A stretch of DNA of 64,000 bases, from assembly GCA_021234155.1 (NCBI GenBank), contig JAJEKV010000002.1:42769203-42833202 (forward strand). The letters are read 5' to 3'. Of this stretch, positions 31,791 through 44,238 are shown piece after piece (within the stretch, counting starts at the first letter, position 1; every line of letters begins with the position of its first letter). This stretch comes from Isoetes taiwanensis. Taxonomy: Eukaryota; Streptophyta; Lycopodiopsida; Isoetales; Isoetaceae. Both the position numbers and the translations under genes were made by a program. The notes below the pieces were generated by a model. That model did not search any database and was not told the origin of the DNA. It saw only the letters and a list, made by a program, of their open reading frames with translations.

Positions 31791-34460
31791 ATGCTGCTCG
31801 AGTCCCCAAAGAAGCTGAATTTTGTTTATCCTTCCACCGATCAAAGCCTATGGCCCTGCACAAAAAGGGTATCACTTAGACCAAAATGCTTCCAGGACTT
31901 TGTCGGAAATTATGCAAAGATAAGGGAAATCCCCCCCTTTCAGAATAGGAAAAGGTTATATGGTGGCAAGAAGGACCGGAGGGACCATTCTAATGCCACA
32001 ATGGAGGCTAAAGAAGCTCTCTTAGTTTATCAGAAAACGTTTCAGAATGGGCAAACTCCAAGTTTTTCTATATTACTTGCTGCATTGAAGGCATGCACTC
32101 TTTTAAGAGACTTAGAAACAGGGATTAGTATTCATGCCCATGTAAGCAATAATGGGGATGATATTCATATTATAATGGCAACCACCCTAGTGCATATGTA
32201 TGCTAAATGTGGGAGCATGGCAAGGGCTCGTCATGTCTTTGACAGGATGCCTCAACACGACCTGGTGTCTTGGAATGCTATGATTTTTGGATATGCCAAG
32301 AGTGGGGAGAACAAATGTGCTCTCCATCTATTTGCTTGCATGCAAGTAGAAGGTTTGGCACCAAATCCTGGAACCTATGTTGCTGCACTCAAGGCATGTG
32401 CAAATTGTGCGGTGAAAGAAGCTGGCAGGCAAGTTGGTAGTAAGGTTGTAAAGGTACAGTCTTTAGAGAAGGTCAAAGCTATTCACTCCCAATTTGCAAA
32501 GAGTATGTATGCATCTGACGTGTTTGTGGAAAATACAATGGTGGACGCCTATGGCAAATGTGGCAGTATGGTGCAAGCTCATTTGGTCTTTGATAAGATG
32601 TTTCAACCTGATATCGTGTCTTGGAATTCTCTGATATTTGGATATTTGGAAAGTGGGGAGAACGAATGTGCTCTCCAATTGTTCACTTGCTTGCAAGAAG
32701 AAAATCTTTTGCCAGATCCTCGAACTTATGTTGCAGCACTTAAGGCATGTGCTAGTTGTGCAACGAAAGAAGATGGTAAGAAAGTCAAAGGCAAACTTGT
32801 GAAAGTACAAACTTTAGAGAAGGTCTTGGCTATTCATTCTCACTTGGCAAAGCAATGCTGTGAGTATGATAATTTTGTTGCAAATACACTGTTGGACGTT
32901 TATGCCAAATGTGGGAGCATGGAACATGCCTGTTTGGTCTTTGATAAGATGCCTCATCATGATTTAATATCTTGGACTGCCATGATATTTGGGTATGAAG
33001 AGACTATGGAGAGCAAGTACGCTTTCAAGTTATTTTCATGCATGCAAGATGAAGGGTTCATGCCAAATGATCGAACTTATGTTGCCATACTTAAGGCATG
33101 TGCTACTTGTGCAGCCAATGAAGGTGGGAAGCGAGTGAGGGGGAAACTTATAAAATTAGAATCTCTAGAGAAGGGTATAGCTATTCACTCTCAACTTACA
33201 AAGAGAGGGTGTGATCCAGACATATTTGTAGCAAGTACAATTCTGGATATGTATGCCAAATGTGGGAGCATGGAGCATGCTCGTCGGGTCTTTGATAGGA
33301 TGCCACACCATGATCTAGTATCATGGACTGCGATGATATCTGCGTATTCAGAGAGCGGAGAGGGGGAGTGCACTTTCCAGTTGTTTGCATGTATGCAAGA
33401 TGAAGGTTTCTTGCCACTGGCTCGAACATACGTGGCTGTACTTAAAGGATGCGCTAGTTATACATCAAGAAAACTTGGCAATCAAGTTGAGGGGAAACTT
33501 GTCAATGTAGAGGCATTAGAGAAGGGCATGGCTCTTCACTCTCAACTTGCAAAGAACGGGTATAAGTCAGACATTTTTGTAGCCAATACAATGGTAGATA
33601 TGTATGCTAACTGTGGAAGCATGATGCATGCTCGTGGGGTCTTTGAGGAAATGCTACATCATGATTTAGTGTCGTGGAATGCTATGATATCTGGATATGC
33701 TGAGGGTGAGGAGAGCATTTTGGCTTTGGAATTCTTCTTGTGCATGCAAGGCGAAGGTTTTGTGCCAGATGCTCAAACATATGTTGCTGCACTGAAGGCG
33801 TGCGGCAGCTTAGTGGCCCTGGAAACCGGAAAAAAGTTCCATATTCAAATTTGCAGTGCTGGACTCCAGAATGAGCCATTTGTAGCAGGATGTCTGGTTG
33901 GATTCTATGGTAAATGTGGAAGCATGGCTGATGCTGAGCAAGTTTTCGATTCCATGAGTGGGAAGACTTTGGTTTTATGGAATCCACTGCTAGCAGGATA
34001 CGCTCACCATGGAGATGCCCAACGCGTCTTTGATCTCTTTAAAATAATGCAGAAGAGATGTTTACAAGCAGACAGTATCACCTTTCTCTCCATTCTTAAT
34101 GCTTGCAACCATGCTGGTCTTGTTGACAAGGGAAAAGGTTACTGCTGGTTGATGCATGCGCATTATATGCTCACCCCTAGTATAGAGCATTATACTTGTA
34201 TTGTTGATCTCTTTGGTCGGTCCAATTATTTGGATGATGCAGTAGAAGTAATAAAGAATATGCCTTTTGAACCAGATCTGTTGATATGGAAAGCAGTTTT
34301 GGGTGCTTGTAGAAAGTGGAAAAATGTGGTGCTTGGAAAGCATGCATTTGAATCTGTTTTAAGACATGATTATAAAGATGCTTCAGCATATATGTTGATG
34401 ACAAATATTTATAAAACTGGAATACTACAAGGTTTCCGAAGCACCGAGGTATTCCTCTGA
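31791..34460 (+). CDS. PLS-class PPR protein, intact copy B (889 aa)
   Basis: A single uninterrupted frame. The N-terminus is basic and hydroxyl-rich (residues 1-60), suitable for organelle targeting. Six triplet blocks follow, each with a (A/G)(K/N)CGSM....VF signature and a SW(N/T)(A/S)(M/L)I line, so about 18 PPR motifs. Blocks 2-5 carry a linker of the type KVQSLEKVKAIHSQ between motifs. The C-terminus has an E1-type region (EHYTCIVDLFGRSNYLDDA, DLLIWKAVLGACRKWKN, SAYMLMTNIYKTG) and stops after RSTEVFL. There is no E2/E+ or DYW deaminase, so it would need a partner for editing. Introns are absent. Leader homology to copy A begins inside a capping protein exon, so its promoter may be borrowed. 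Confidence 0.85.
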   Translation: MLLESPKKLNFVYPSTDQSLWPCTKRVSLRPKCFQDFVGNYAKIREIPPFQNRKRLYGGKKDRRDHSNATMEAKEALLVYQKTFQNGQTPSFSILLAALKACTLLRDLETGISIHAHVSNNGDDIHIIMATTLVHMYAKCGSMARARHVFDRMPQHDLVSWNAMIFGYAKSGENKCALHLFACMQVEGLAPNPGTYVAALKACANCAVKEAGRQVGSKVVKVQSLEKVKAIHSQFAKSMYASDVFVENTMVDAYGKCGSMVQAHLVFDKMFQPDIVSWNSLIFGYLESGENECALQLFTCLQEENLLPDPRTYVAALKACASCATKEDGKKVKGKLVKVQTLEKVLAIHSHLAKQCCEYDNFVANTLLDVYAKCGSMEHACLVFDKMPHHDLISWTAMIFGYEETMESKYAFKLFSCMQDEGFMPNDRTYVAILKACATCAANEGGKRVRGKLIKLESLEKGIAIHSQLTKRGCDPDIFVASTILDMYAKCGSMEHARRVFDRMPHHDLVSWTAMISAYSESGEGECTFQLFACMQDEGFLPLARTYVAVLKGCASYTSRKLGNQVEGKLVNVEALEKGMALHSQLAKNGYKSDIFVANTMVDMYANCGSMMHARGVFEEMLHHDLVSWNAMISGYAEGEESILALEFFLCMQGEGFVPDAQTYVAALKACGSLVALETGKKFHIQICSAGLQNEPFVAGCLVGFYGKCGSMADAEQVFDSMSGKTLVLWNPLLAGYAHHGDAQRVFDLFKIMQKRCLQADSITFLSILNACNHAGLVDKGKGYCWLMHAHYMLTPSIEHYTCIVDLFGRSNYLDDAVEVIKNMPFEPDLLIWKAVLGACRKWKNVVLGKHAFESVLRHDYKDASAYMLMTNIYKTGILQGFRSTEVFL

Positions 34461-35585
34461 TAATGAAAAGGATCTTGGGAAGCCAGCTATAATGGTGGGG
34501 ATTCAAAAGTAAAGCATACATCCATAAAATTCTCCTTGTGCAATGCACAGAGAAGTTGCAGAAGGATCATTTCTTCCCATTAACAGACAAAGAGTGCATA
34601 TAATCTATAGGCTGCAAACAAGCCTATCAGATTCCAGGATCTTAGGGTATGGAAAATAGTTTTAGGCGTTTGTAGAAAGTGGAAAAATTGGCTGTTGAAT
34701 TTATTCTAAGAGTCGATTGAAGATGCTTTTGCATGACAAATATTCATAAAATTGGAATGTCACAAGATGTCTGAAGCAAAATTATATGGCTGAGATATTT
34801 TTGATAATGAAGATGCTCTTGGGAAGTTCACAAAGAATTGGAGATAAGTGTTGCTGCGTAGAAAAAACCAAGGACTGGGGCACGGGTAGCAAAATGGAAA
34901 AGAACAGGGATAGTTTGTTTGCAAGAATGCTGCTTAAAGGTTGTGGCATGAACCAAGGAGAAAGGCTCAACACTAATTTGTTATCATTAATTTCTTCAAA
35001 TGATCTGCATGATACGTCCAAAATTATCTAGGCTTAATCTTGTTGTCTCTATTAACCGATCTGAAATGTTTCTGGAAATTTGTAACAGGCACTTCCACCT
35101 CATTTTATCGGGGAAATGTCAGAACATTGGATGCTTCTCATAATAAGCTCGATATCTTCAACTGTGAAGCCACTATAGTTTCAAATATCAGATAGATTGA
35201 GAGTAAATTATTTGGACATTTACTAGCAAGTCATGATTGTCCTTGAGCTTTACATTCATATTACCTGGAGCTAATACTGTTTTGTATGCTTCTGTATAGC
35301 GGAACTTCTGCTGCAGATAGAAGTTTTAGTCAATTTTCAGACTGGTAAGACCAAAAACCAATTTGATGCAGTGCGGTAACATGGTAAAGCAAAAGGAAAT
35401 AGCTCATTATTATTATTCTCTTATTTGCCTCAATGAAGGGCCAAGGTCCAAGGTTTCTAAGAGTTTTGTGTTAAAGGGAGGGAAATCCTCTTTAGCATTT
35501 TTGGTTCCATTGCCGGTTCCTTGGACATTTCAGCATTAAAGTGCAACCTGCACTATAGAGAGCTGTATTCAAGAAAATTAAAGTG
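34134..35585. repeat. Segment shared by PPR copies B and C (E region plus 3' flank)
   Basis: From the E region of PPR copy B through about 1.1 kb of 3' flank, this block is repeated at 39404-40857. Past the stop codon of copy B it holds no gene; decayed reading-frame traces suggest a lost E+ part. A motif TGTTAAAGGGAGGG(A/G)AATCCTC sits at 35470, and a relative of it sits at 36318 in unrelated flank. Confidence 0.75.
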
Positions 35586-36990
35586 CAATCTGCACTCATG
35601 GATAATCATATTATCACAATGTGCAAGATGAACTGCACATTTAGTAAAATCAGCATCAATAAGAAATGTAAATCTTTTTGTGTACATTGAAACGTATAAT
35701 GATTTCTAAGAACTAAAACAAAATTGCTTCTTACACTTTTGTGGAGTCCCAGCATTGCTGCTGTTAGATCCCATGCTATAAGAAATACAACAAATATATG
35801 AAAGCAGCAATCTAGAGAAATACTCAGCCTTGAAGCTTGTGATGCGTTACGAAATAAAACTTGTAACCCCATGAGAAATTCTGGAAAAGTTTAAAGCATA
35901 TTTTTATGCACATAAAAAATAATTGCAAGGCTTTCAAAGCATATTCTTATGTATAGGTTAAGAAAATAACTAACAGATTGCACGAAAGATCTCATATCTG
36001 CAATACAACTCCGGTTCTCGATTAGGGAAGAAAAAATTGTTACAAAAGTGAGCATTTCTCTACACTAGAAGGGAGCATCACATGAAGGAGAGACACATAG
36101 ATGAAGATGTTGCTAAGTGGTAATCTGTTGCAAGTTCCTGAAGCGATAAAGTCTTAAGTACTATTTTTTTATTATATGTGCTTTATGATATTTTGATGTA
36201 ATTCATTTTCTTTACTTAATTTTGGGTGAGAGACAAAGTTTAAGTATGTGAGAAAATGAATTAATTTGTGCATGCTGATGAAAGCCTTTGGGCCAAGATC
36301 CAAGGTTTCTAAGAGTATTATGTTAAAGGGAGGGGAATCCTCTTTAACACCAAGCCATGTAGCGCGACGAAACACCCTCGTTGGGGTGACAACTGCGAGT
36401 CCAAGGCAACCTCGTTGGGGTAGCACGAGTCCAAGGCACCGCAAATGGACTCTGGCTCCGAGAATATGCACTCATGTATCAGCCAAGAACTTAGCACATG
36501 CCCCACATGTTAAGTTTAAAGCATGTTTATCATCATATGATCCAAGAATCAAGAGTCATAATTCACATGCATTTCCTATGCATTTACCAAGAACAACATA
36601 GAACAATGCCAACATTTGCAATGATATCATAGAGAACAAATCATGTTCATCTTCTACCACATTAAGATGTAAAATATTCAACAAGTACATGCTAAAACAA
36701 TGTAATCTTGACACATAACCATGGTATCCAAGCATTTAGCATGTCTAGATACATTATACAAGAACACGTCTAGCCCCAGGGGACGCACCTATCATATTGG
36801 GGGTACCTCATGTGCGTGCAAGGGGTCGCCGAAAACCCCCTTGTATATGCCTTAGAAATCTTAAAAAAACCCTGTTTCAGCCACATACTGAACCAGAGTC
36901 ACCTAAAAATAAACCCTTAGGTAAGAGTATATATATGGCTCAAGCCCAAAATAAACCCTTTTGGGTCACTCACCTGAATTGTACGCCTAC
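35586..36990. other. Unique spacer before repeat X2; possible retrotransposon relic
   Basis: No credible gene. At 36280-36350 the phrase CCAAGGTTTCTAAGAGTATT and then TTAAAGGGAGGGGAATCCTC recalls a purine-rich tract next to an LTR end. Two ~30-bp imperfect tandems around CTCGTTGGGGT and CGAGTCCAAGGCA follow (36375-36445). A TATATATA lies at 36930. The whole could be decayed LTR DNA continuous with X2. Confidence 0.35.
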
Positions 36991-39395
36991 AGCTATGTGA
37001 ATCTCCCTTGGGTCTAGCATTTTCCTCCCCATAGGAAAAGCTTATTCTAAAATGTCATAATATCCTATTCCCAAACAATCATGATATCCCTACAATTTAC
37101 ATCAATATAAGGTACAAGGATGACCTAGGAACTACAGCATGCTTCTCCAGAGTCACTCCCTCCATAAGGAGTGAATATTTTAACGAGTACTCATATGCAA
37201 TTCAGTATGTTAGCTTGTTTTTTTTCTTACTAATAAATTAATTACATAGCTTAGCATTTTATTTGGCCAACAACAGCTCCAACCATTTTTTAGAAGTCCC
37301 AATAAGCTTCTCTAAGGCGCTCTGGCATACATCCTCTTACTATCCAACTAAGAGATTAATGTGTCTCACATTACCTCCACGTTGTTTCTTAGCAGTGCAA
37401 TTCCATATCATAGTTTATTTTAGCCTCTTAACTTCAATCTAATCACCAAAGGTACATATACATCTTCGTCTATCTTCTAAATTAGCTTCTTCTCTCATGG
37501 AGCCGGTGGTGCCTTTCATGCCCTTACTGGAACCTCCATGCAGCCCCCATAAGCTACATGATCTCCAAGGTTCCAATTAAGGTTCCAATTGAGTTCTGGC
37601 TTGTCCCAAGCAAAACAATCTCTATATTGTTGTTGCCAAGATCCAATTCACTTCATACAAGGTTGGCCCTACTATTTACCATTCTAAAGATTATTCTTGA
37701 ACTCCTTACAATAATCTTAGCGTAGTTCTTACTTCCTCTTATATTCCACTATGGTAAAAGACATTCAATTCCACATTATCACATTCAAGATCACTCAAAT
37801 TCCTTTAATACTCTGAATTCAAATCATTAAATCCTGATTCTTTTCTTCAACAACAAGATGTATCTAAGCAATCTAAGCATCCCCTGCTGTAAGCGGCAAA
37901 CCACCCACCTGGGAACCACTTCAACAATGGTCTTTTGACTCCTTCTAGCTGTTTTCTTCTCAAGAGATCCCCTTCTTTTAGTTCCTAGCTCCAAGAAGCA
38001 AGCTACACAAAGAGATACAATGGTTCAGTCAATTCTGACACAGTTTCACTCTTTCTGCTATATCTCCCTTATACAGATGGATTTCGGTGTTATCAGATCC
38101 AATCCGGAAAGCGGATTTGAATTTTTTTCCAAAAAAGATTACCTAAATTGGATCTCAGGTTGCCGAGATATGATGCTCCAAACTTCGGCCACCCTTCCTT
38201 CTGTCTCCTTTCAGAAACCCTCATAGAAACTGATGTCCTTTGCTTTTATCACATGAATTTTCTATAAACTTCTGATACATAGTATGTACTCCTCATGTAA
38301 TGATCAATTGGAATATTCCCAATAATAATCAAATTACATACCTACTAACGTGCCAAGCTCGTTACAACAATTGTTGCCATGAAAGTGTTCTTGTAAATTA
38401 TTTTGTTTTCTTTCTTTTTAATAAAGAGCATGTTCTTAATGGGCCTATACTTGAAGAGCAATGCATGGCCTCTTAATGATCTCCTGGAAAAGATTCAATA
38501 GAAGGCTTAGGGATTCTGGTTGGGATCTTTTAATGTTTATACATGGTTGCAAACTTATATGATTGTTCCAGTACTTATATAAACATGACCTTTTCTTCTA
38601 AATTTTGGTACAAGTCAATTTCAAGAGGAGGAAAATAGGGCACTAGATGGTCGAAATCCCTAGCAAAGATTCCCCTTTGTCGACCCATTTCCCTACACAC
38701 AGGGATCGAAAAAAGAAATGTTCACATTCTTGGCCGCCGTAATAAATTTCTCGTAGTAATAACTTAATTAACAATTGGTCCCATAAGGGTTGCCCTTTCT
38801 AAGGCCTCTTTTCACACGACAGTCTTTTTTTATGACTATCTTAGTGGTATAAAATACCATTTTATTCTCCACGTCATGCATAAGACATGTCTTACTAAAA
38901 TCCTTTTCACACTGCTGCAACAATAAGATGTGTATGATAATATAAGATATGTCCTATATTTTAGGTTTTCACACGATGTTAAAAAGAGTGCAGAACAGTG
39001 GGTAAATGAAGGGAGAAGGGACATCTGCTCATAGTTTCTCTTCTGGCACCAGTAAGATCGATTCTTGAGTCGTGGATTCAAGCTTTACCTTGTCGATTTT
39101 TTTCCTCTGTGGCAAATTTTACTATTCTAAATCATTTTGTTTGCCAAAATAACAGATTTTTGTAAGACCTTTCTTTAGATTCAAATCGACCTGCAACAGA
39201 CATGCATACCAAATCTGGCCGCAAAATCGATTGTAGACTCTATTCTTCAAGCACCGGCAGCTGTAGAAGAGATTACAAAACTACAACTAGATTTAATCAT
39301 TCTCAAACTTCTATTCTGTAAAGACTTGGAGTGAAAATCATAAGCAAGATGGCCGAAAGCCCAATTGTCCAAATGGAAAGTCCTAATTTTAAGAT
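36991..39395. repeat. Repeat X, copy 2
   Basis: A second direct copy of the 2.4-kb block. Its left neighbour (ACGCCTAC) differs from the LINE junction seen in copies 1 and 3, so this copy may keep the original left context of X. It ends at the same AAGAT as copy 1 but is then fused to the PPR E region. Confidence 0.85.
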
Positions 39396-39705
39396 TACTG
39401 CTGGTTACTGCTGGTTGATGCATGCGCATTATATGCTCACCCCTAGTATAGAGCATTATACTTGTATTGTTGATCTCTTTGGTCGGTCCAATTATTTGGA
39501 TGATGCAGTAGAAGTAATAAAGAATATGCCTTTTGAACCAGATCTGTTGATATGGAAAGCAGTTTTGGGTGCTTGTAGAAAGTGGAAAAATGTGGTGCTT
39601 GGAAAGCATGCATTTGAATCTGTTTTAAGACATGATTATAAAGATGCTTCAGCATATATGTTGATGACAAGTATTTATAAAACTGGAATACTACAAGGTT
39701 TCTGA
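39331..39705 (+). pseudogene. PPR copy C: E-region fragment fused to repeat X2
   Basis: The frame starts in X2 (MKIISKMAESPIVQ...) and continues, at 39396-39403, into the PPR E region (CWLMHAHYMLTPSIEHYTC through SAYMLMTSIYKTG). It ends at TTTCTGA. The junction shows TTACTGCTGG twice in tandem. All PPR RNA-binding motifs are missing. The result is a 124-codon chimeric frame; I infer it is a chance product of rearrangement. Confidence 0.7.
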
Positions 39706-40857
39706 AGCACTGAGGTATTCCTCTGATAGTGAAAAGGATCTTGGGAAGCCAGCTATAATGGTGGGGATTCAAAAGTAAAGCATACATCCATAAAATTCTC
39801 CTTGTGCAATGCATAGAGAACTAGGACCTGTAGAAAAGTTGCAGAAGGATCATTTCTTCCCATTAACAGACAAAGAGTGCATATAATCTGGAGGCTGCAA
39901 ACAAGCTTATCAGATTCCAGGATCTGAGGGTATGGAAAATAGTTTTAGGTGTTTGTAGAAAGTGGAAAAATTGGCTTTTGAATGTCGATTGAAGATGCTT
40001 CTGCATGACAAATATTCATGAAATTGGAATGTCACAAGATGTCTGAAGCAAAATTATATGGCTGAGATATTTCTGATAATGAAGATGCTCTCTCGGGAAG
40101 TTCACAAAGAATTGGAGATAAGTGTTGCTGGGTAGAAAAAACCAAGGATTGGGGCACGGGTAGCAAAATGGAAAAGAACAGGGATAGTTCATATGCAAGA
40201 ATGCTGCTTAAAGGTTGTGGCATGAACCAAGGAGAAAGGCTCAACACTAATTTGTTATCATTAATTTCTTCAAATGATCTGCATGATAAGTCCAAAATTA
40301 TCTAGGCTTAATCTTGTCTCTATTAACCGATCTGAAATTTTGCTGGAAATTTGTAACAGGCACTTCCACCTCATTTTATCGGGGAAATGTCAGAACATTG
40401 GATGCTTCTCATAATAAGCTTGATATCTTCAACTGTGAAGCCATTATAGTTTCAAATATCAGATAGATTGAGAGTAAATTATTTGGACATTTACTAGCAA
40501 GTCATGATTGTCCTTGAGCTTTACATTCATATTACCTGGAGCTAATACTGTTTTGTATGCTTCTGTATAGCGGAACTTCTGCTGCAGATAGAAGTTTTAG
40601 TCAATTTTCAGACTGATAAGACCAAAAACCAATTTGATGCAATGCGGTAACATGGTAAAACAAAAGGAAATAGCTCATTACTATTACTCTCTTATTTGCC
40701 TCAATGAAGGGCCAAGGTCCAAGGTTTCTAAGAGTTTTGTGTTAAAGGGAGGGAAATCCTCTTTAACATTTTTGGTTCCATTGCAGGGACCTTGGACATT
40801 TCAGCATTAAAGTGCAACCTGCACTATAGAGAGCTGTATTCAAGAAAATTAAAGTGT
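39396..40857. repeat. Second copy of the PPR E-region plus 3'-flank block
   Basis: Matches 34134-35585 closely, with small indels such as extra bases near 39825 (CTAGGACCTGT) and a loss near 39985. It ends abruptly at AATTAAAGTG, where a 27-bp piece of repeat X (TAGCATTTTCCTCCCC...) begins. Confidence 0.75.
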
Positions 40858-40995
40858 TAGCATTTTCCTCCCCATAGGAAAAGCATTTTCCCCATCAGAA
40901 CATAGCCTTAACTAGCCTTTTTTCCATTGGTGAACTCAGCAAAGTGGTTAATAGTATGAAGAATGGTAAATCCCCAGGACCTGATGGTTTTCCAA
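40858..40995 (+). mobile_element. Small repeat X piece plus LINE ORF2 fragment
   Basis: At 40858-40884 is a short copy of the start of X. At 40894-40995 follows a duplicate of LINE ORF2 (NIALTSLFSIGELSKVV to KSPGPDGFP) with the same truncation point into X as at 27088. The LINE-X junction was therefore copied as one unit. Confidence 0.8.
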
Positions 40996-42898
40996 CTATG
41001 TGAATCTCCCTTGGGTCTAGCATTTTCCTCCCCATAGGAAAAGCTTATTCTAAAATGTCATAATATCCTATTCCCAAACAATCATGATATCCCTACAATT
41101 TACATCAATATAAGGTACAAGGATGACCTAGGAACTACAACATGCTTCCACCAGCATGCTTCTCCAGAGTCACTCCCTCCATAAGGAGTGAATATTTTAA
41201 CAAGTACTCATATGCAATTCAGTATGGTAGCTTGTTTTTTTTCTTACTAATAAATTAATTACATAGCTTAGCATTTTATTTGGCCAACAACAGCTCCATG
41301 CCATTACCATACTTCAGAAGCCCCAATAAGCTTCTCTAGGGTGCTCTGGCATAGATCCTCTTACTATCCAACTGATTGTTTCTTAGCAGTGCAATTCTAT
41401 ACGATAGTTTATTTTAGCTTCTTAACTTCAATCTAATCACTAAAGGTACATATACATCTTCGTCTATCTTCTAAATTAGCTTCTCCTTTCATGGAGCCGG
41501 CGGTGCCTTTCATGCCCTTGCTAGAACCTCCATGCAGCCCGCATAGGCTACATGATCTCCAAGGTTCCAATTGAGTTCTGGCTTGTCCCAAGCAAAACAA
41601 TCTCTATATTGTTGTTGCCAAGATCCAATTCACTTCATACAAGATCGGCCCTACTATTTACCATTCTTTGGACTCCTTACAATAATCTTAGCGTAGTTCT
41701 TACTTCCTCTTATATTCCACTGTGGTAAAAGACATTCAATTCAACATTATCACATTCAAGGTCACTCAAATTCCTTTAATACTCTGAATTCAAATCATTA
41801 AATCCTGATTCTTTTCTTCAACAACAAAAATAATCTAAGCAATCTAAGCATCCCCGGCTGTAAGCGGCAAACCATCCACCTGAGAACCACTTCAACAATG
41901 GTCTTTTGACTCCTTCTAGCTGTTTTCTTCTCAAGAGATCCCCCTCTTTTAGTTCCTAGCTCCAAGAAGCAAGCTACACAAAGAGATACAATGGTTCAGT
42001 CAATTCTGACACAGCTTCACTCTTTCTGATATATCTCCCTTATACAGATGAATTTCGGTGTTATCAGATCCAATCCGAAAAGCGGATTTGAAATTTTTTC
42101 CAAAAAACTAAAGATTACCTGAATTGGATCTCAGGTTGCCGAGATATGATGCTCCAAACTTTGGCCCAGAAATTGTTCCTTCTGTCTCCTTCCAGAAACC
42201 CTCATAGAAACTGGTGCCCTTTGCCTTTATCACATGAATTTTGTATAAACTTATGATACATAGTATGTACTCCTCATGTAATGATCAATTGGAATATTTT
42301 CAATAATCATTGATAAGGAAATGTAAATTACATACCTACTAACGTGCCAAGCTCGTTACAACAATTGTTGCCATGAAAGTGTTTTTGTAAATTATTTTGT
42401 TTTCTTTCTTTTTAATAAAGAGCATGTTCTTAATGGGCCTATATTTGAAAAGCAATGCATGGCCTCTTAATGATCTCCTGGAAAAGATTCAAAAGAAGGC
42501 TTAGGGATTTTGGTTGGGATCTTTTAATGTTTATACATGGTTGCGAACTTTGACAAACAATTTTATGATTGTTCCAATACTTATATAAACATGACCTTTT
42601 CTTCTAAATTTTGGTACAAGTCAATTTCAAGAGGAGGAAAATAGGTCACTAGATGGTCGAAATCCCTAGCAAAGATTTCCCTTTGTCGACCCATTTCCCT
42701 ACACACATGGATCGAAAAAAGAAATGTTCACATTCTTGGCCGCCGCAATAAATTTCTTGTAGTAATCATTAACAATTGGTCCCATAAGGGTTGCCCTTTC
42801 TAAGGCCTTTTTTCACACGACAATCTTTTTTTTATGACTATCTTAATGGTATAAAATACCATTTTTATTCTCCACGTCATGCATAAGACATGTCTTAC
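40996..42898. repeat. Repeat X, copy 3 (3' truncated)
   Basis: A third direct copy, about 1.9 kb, more diverged than copies 1 and 2. It stops at CATAAGACATGTCTTAC, some 500 bp short of the end seen in the other two, and is followed directly by LINE ORF2 C-terminal sequence. Confidence 0.85.
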
Positions 42899-44238
42899 CT
42901 GCTCTACCTAGGGATGAACTTGGGGCTGCCTTCAGGGATTTCAAGATTGCACCTGGCACCTCCCCAGTCATGAGAAAAATAATCCAGGCGTGGAAGACAG
43001 TTCAAGCCCTTTGTTCCCCCTCCGACTTACCACAGCATGCTGGTAGGATTAGTGTTTTCTGGAATGAGCAAGTTTGGGGACTAGAACATCTTCCCTTGGC
43101 ATTGGTGCACCCTCGAATCTTTGTCAAGTGGAAAAATCACGGGATTTACCTACTGTGTCATCTTTGGAAAAATGGTAAGTGGATCTCCTGGACCAGGCTT
43201 AAAAATAAGATGAATGGCGCAGGTGAAGGTGACAGGAAAATATTTAGGGAGATATTGGCTAATATCCATGGAATTTCAGGAGTCGAGGGTTTTGAAGAAC
43301 TTTGGTTATGTCTAGGCTCCAAAGGTATTGTGTGGCCAATATCTATCATGAGCTTTGTAGGGTAACTCCTCTCAAAGCTATATCAAGGCTAGAGATCAAT
43401 GGGCCAGCAACTGTCCAGCTCCTGGCTAACTCCTGGAAATCTTTATGCTCTAGAAGAATACAGTTTTTCTGATGGACTACCCTTTAGGGTGGCCTCCTGA
43501 CCAAAGAGAAGATGTATTTCTGTTGATAACCTGTGCCCTCTAGGATGTGTACTTAGCGAGTCTACACAACATCTCTTCTTCTGCCCTGAGATACTACCAT
43601 TCTGGGCCTGGGTATCCCCTATACTGGAGCTCCAAGCCTGCCATCTCAATTGGCCCATGGTCATTCTGGTCTCTGATCGTTGCCCTATTTTGGCCTCCTT
43701 GGTGTCTATTGCTCTGTGGGTGGTTTGGAAGCATCGGTGTGAGGTGGCTCTGGGGGGGCAAGCAGTTTGCCTGGACAAAATCAAGAGCTACTTTAATATG
43801 GAGGTGGCCCTGATGGCCTTATCCCACCATAGAAAGATGGGAACTGCCTATAACAAGGAACTGGATAGGATTGGAAGAATCATGGGATTCTATGCCTATT
43901 TCAAATGCCACTGGTGTGACAAAGATGATATACTACCCTTTGACGTCCTGCAAATAAGGTAACTTCGTCTCTTACTGTTCCAGAGCCTATCTACCGCACA
44001 GAGTTGTGGAAATAGACTGGTTTTAGTCCATAGTACCCTTCACTGCGGAGAAGACGATGATTCTATAGTATCTGCTTGATGGCGAAGACGACTGCTAGCT
44101 CTATTAGTACACACTCTAGCAAAAAATAGGTGCACTCATGTGCTGTTCTTACTTTGCCTATCTACCCTATTCAGGGGATCCTTTTGTACTTACTTTATAT
44201 ATATATAAATTTATACTCTTACCCTCAAAAAAAAAAAA
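42899..44238 (+). mobile_element. LINE 3' end: ORF2 C-terminus, 3' UTR and poly-A
   Basis: Broken frames give typical plant LINE ORF2 C-terminal features. They include VFWNEQVWG and WISWTRLKNKM at 43060-43220, then a zf-RVT-like cysteine/histidine pattern (TQHLFFCPEILPFW, about 43560-43610), followed by WVVWKHRCEVALGG. The ORF ends at about 43962. The 3' UTR ends in TATATATATAAA and a 12-nt A tract (44227-44238). Frame changes lie near 43360, 43520 and 43650. It is probably the far end of the LINE beginning at 22827, or a relative of it. Confidence 0.75.
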
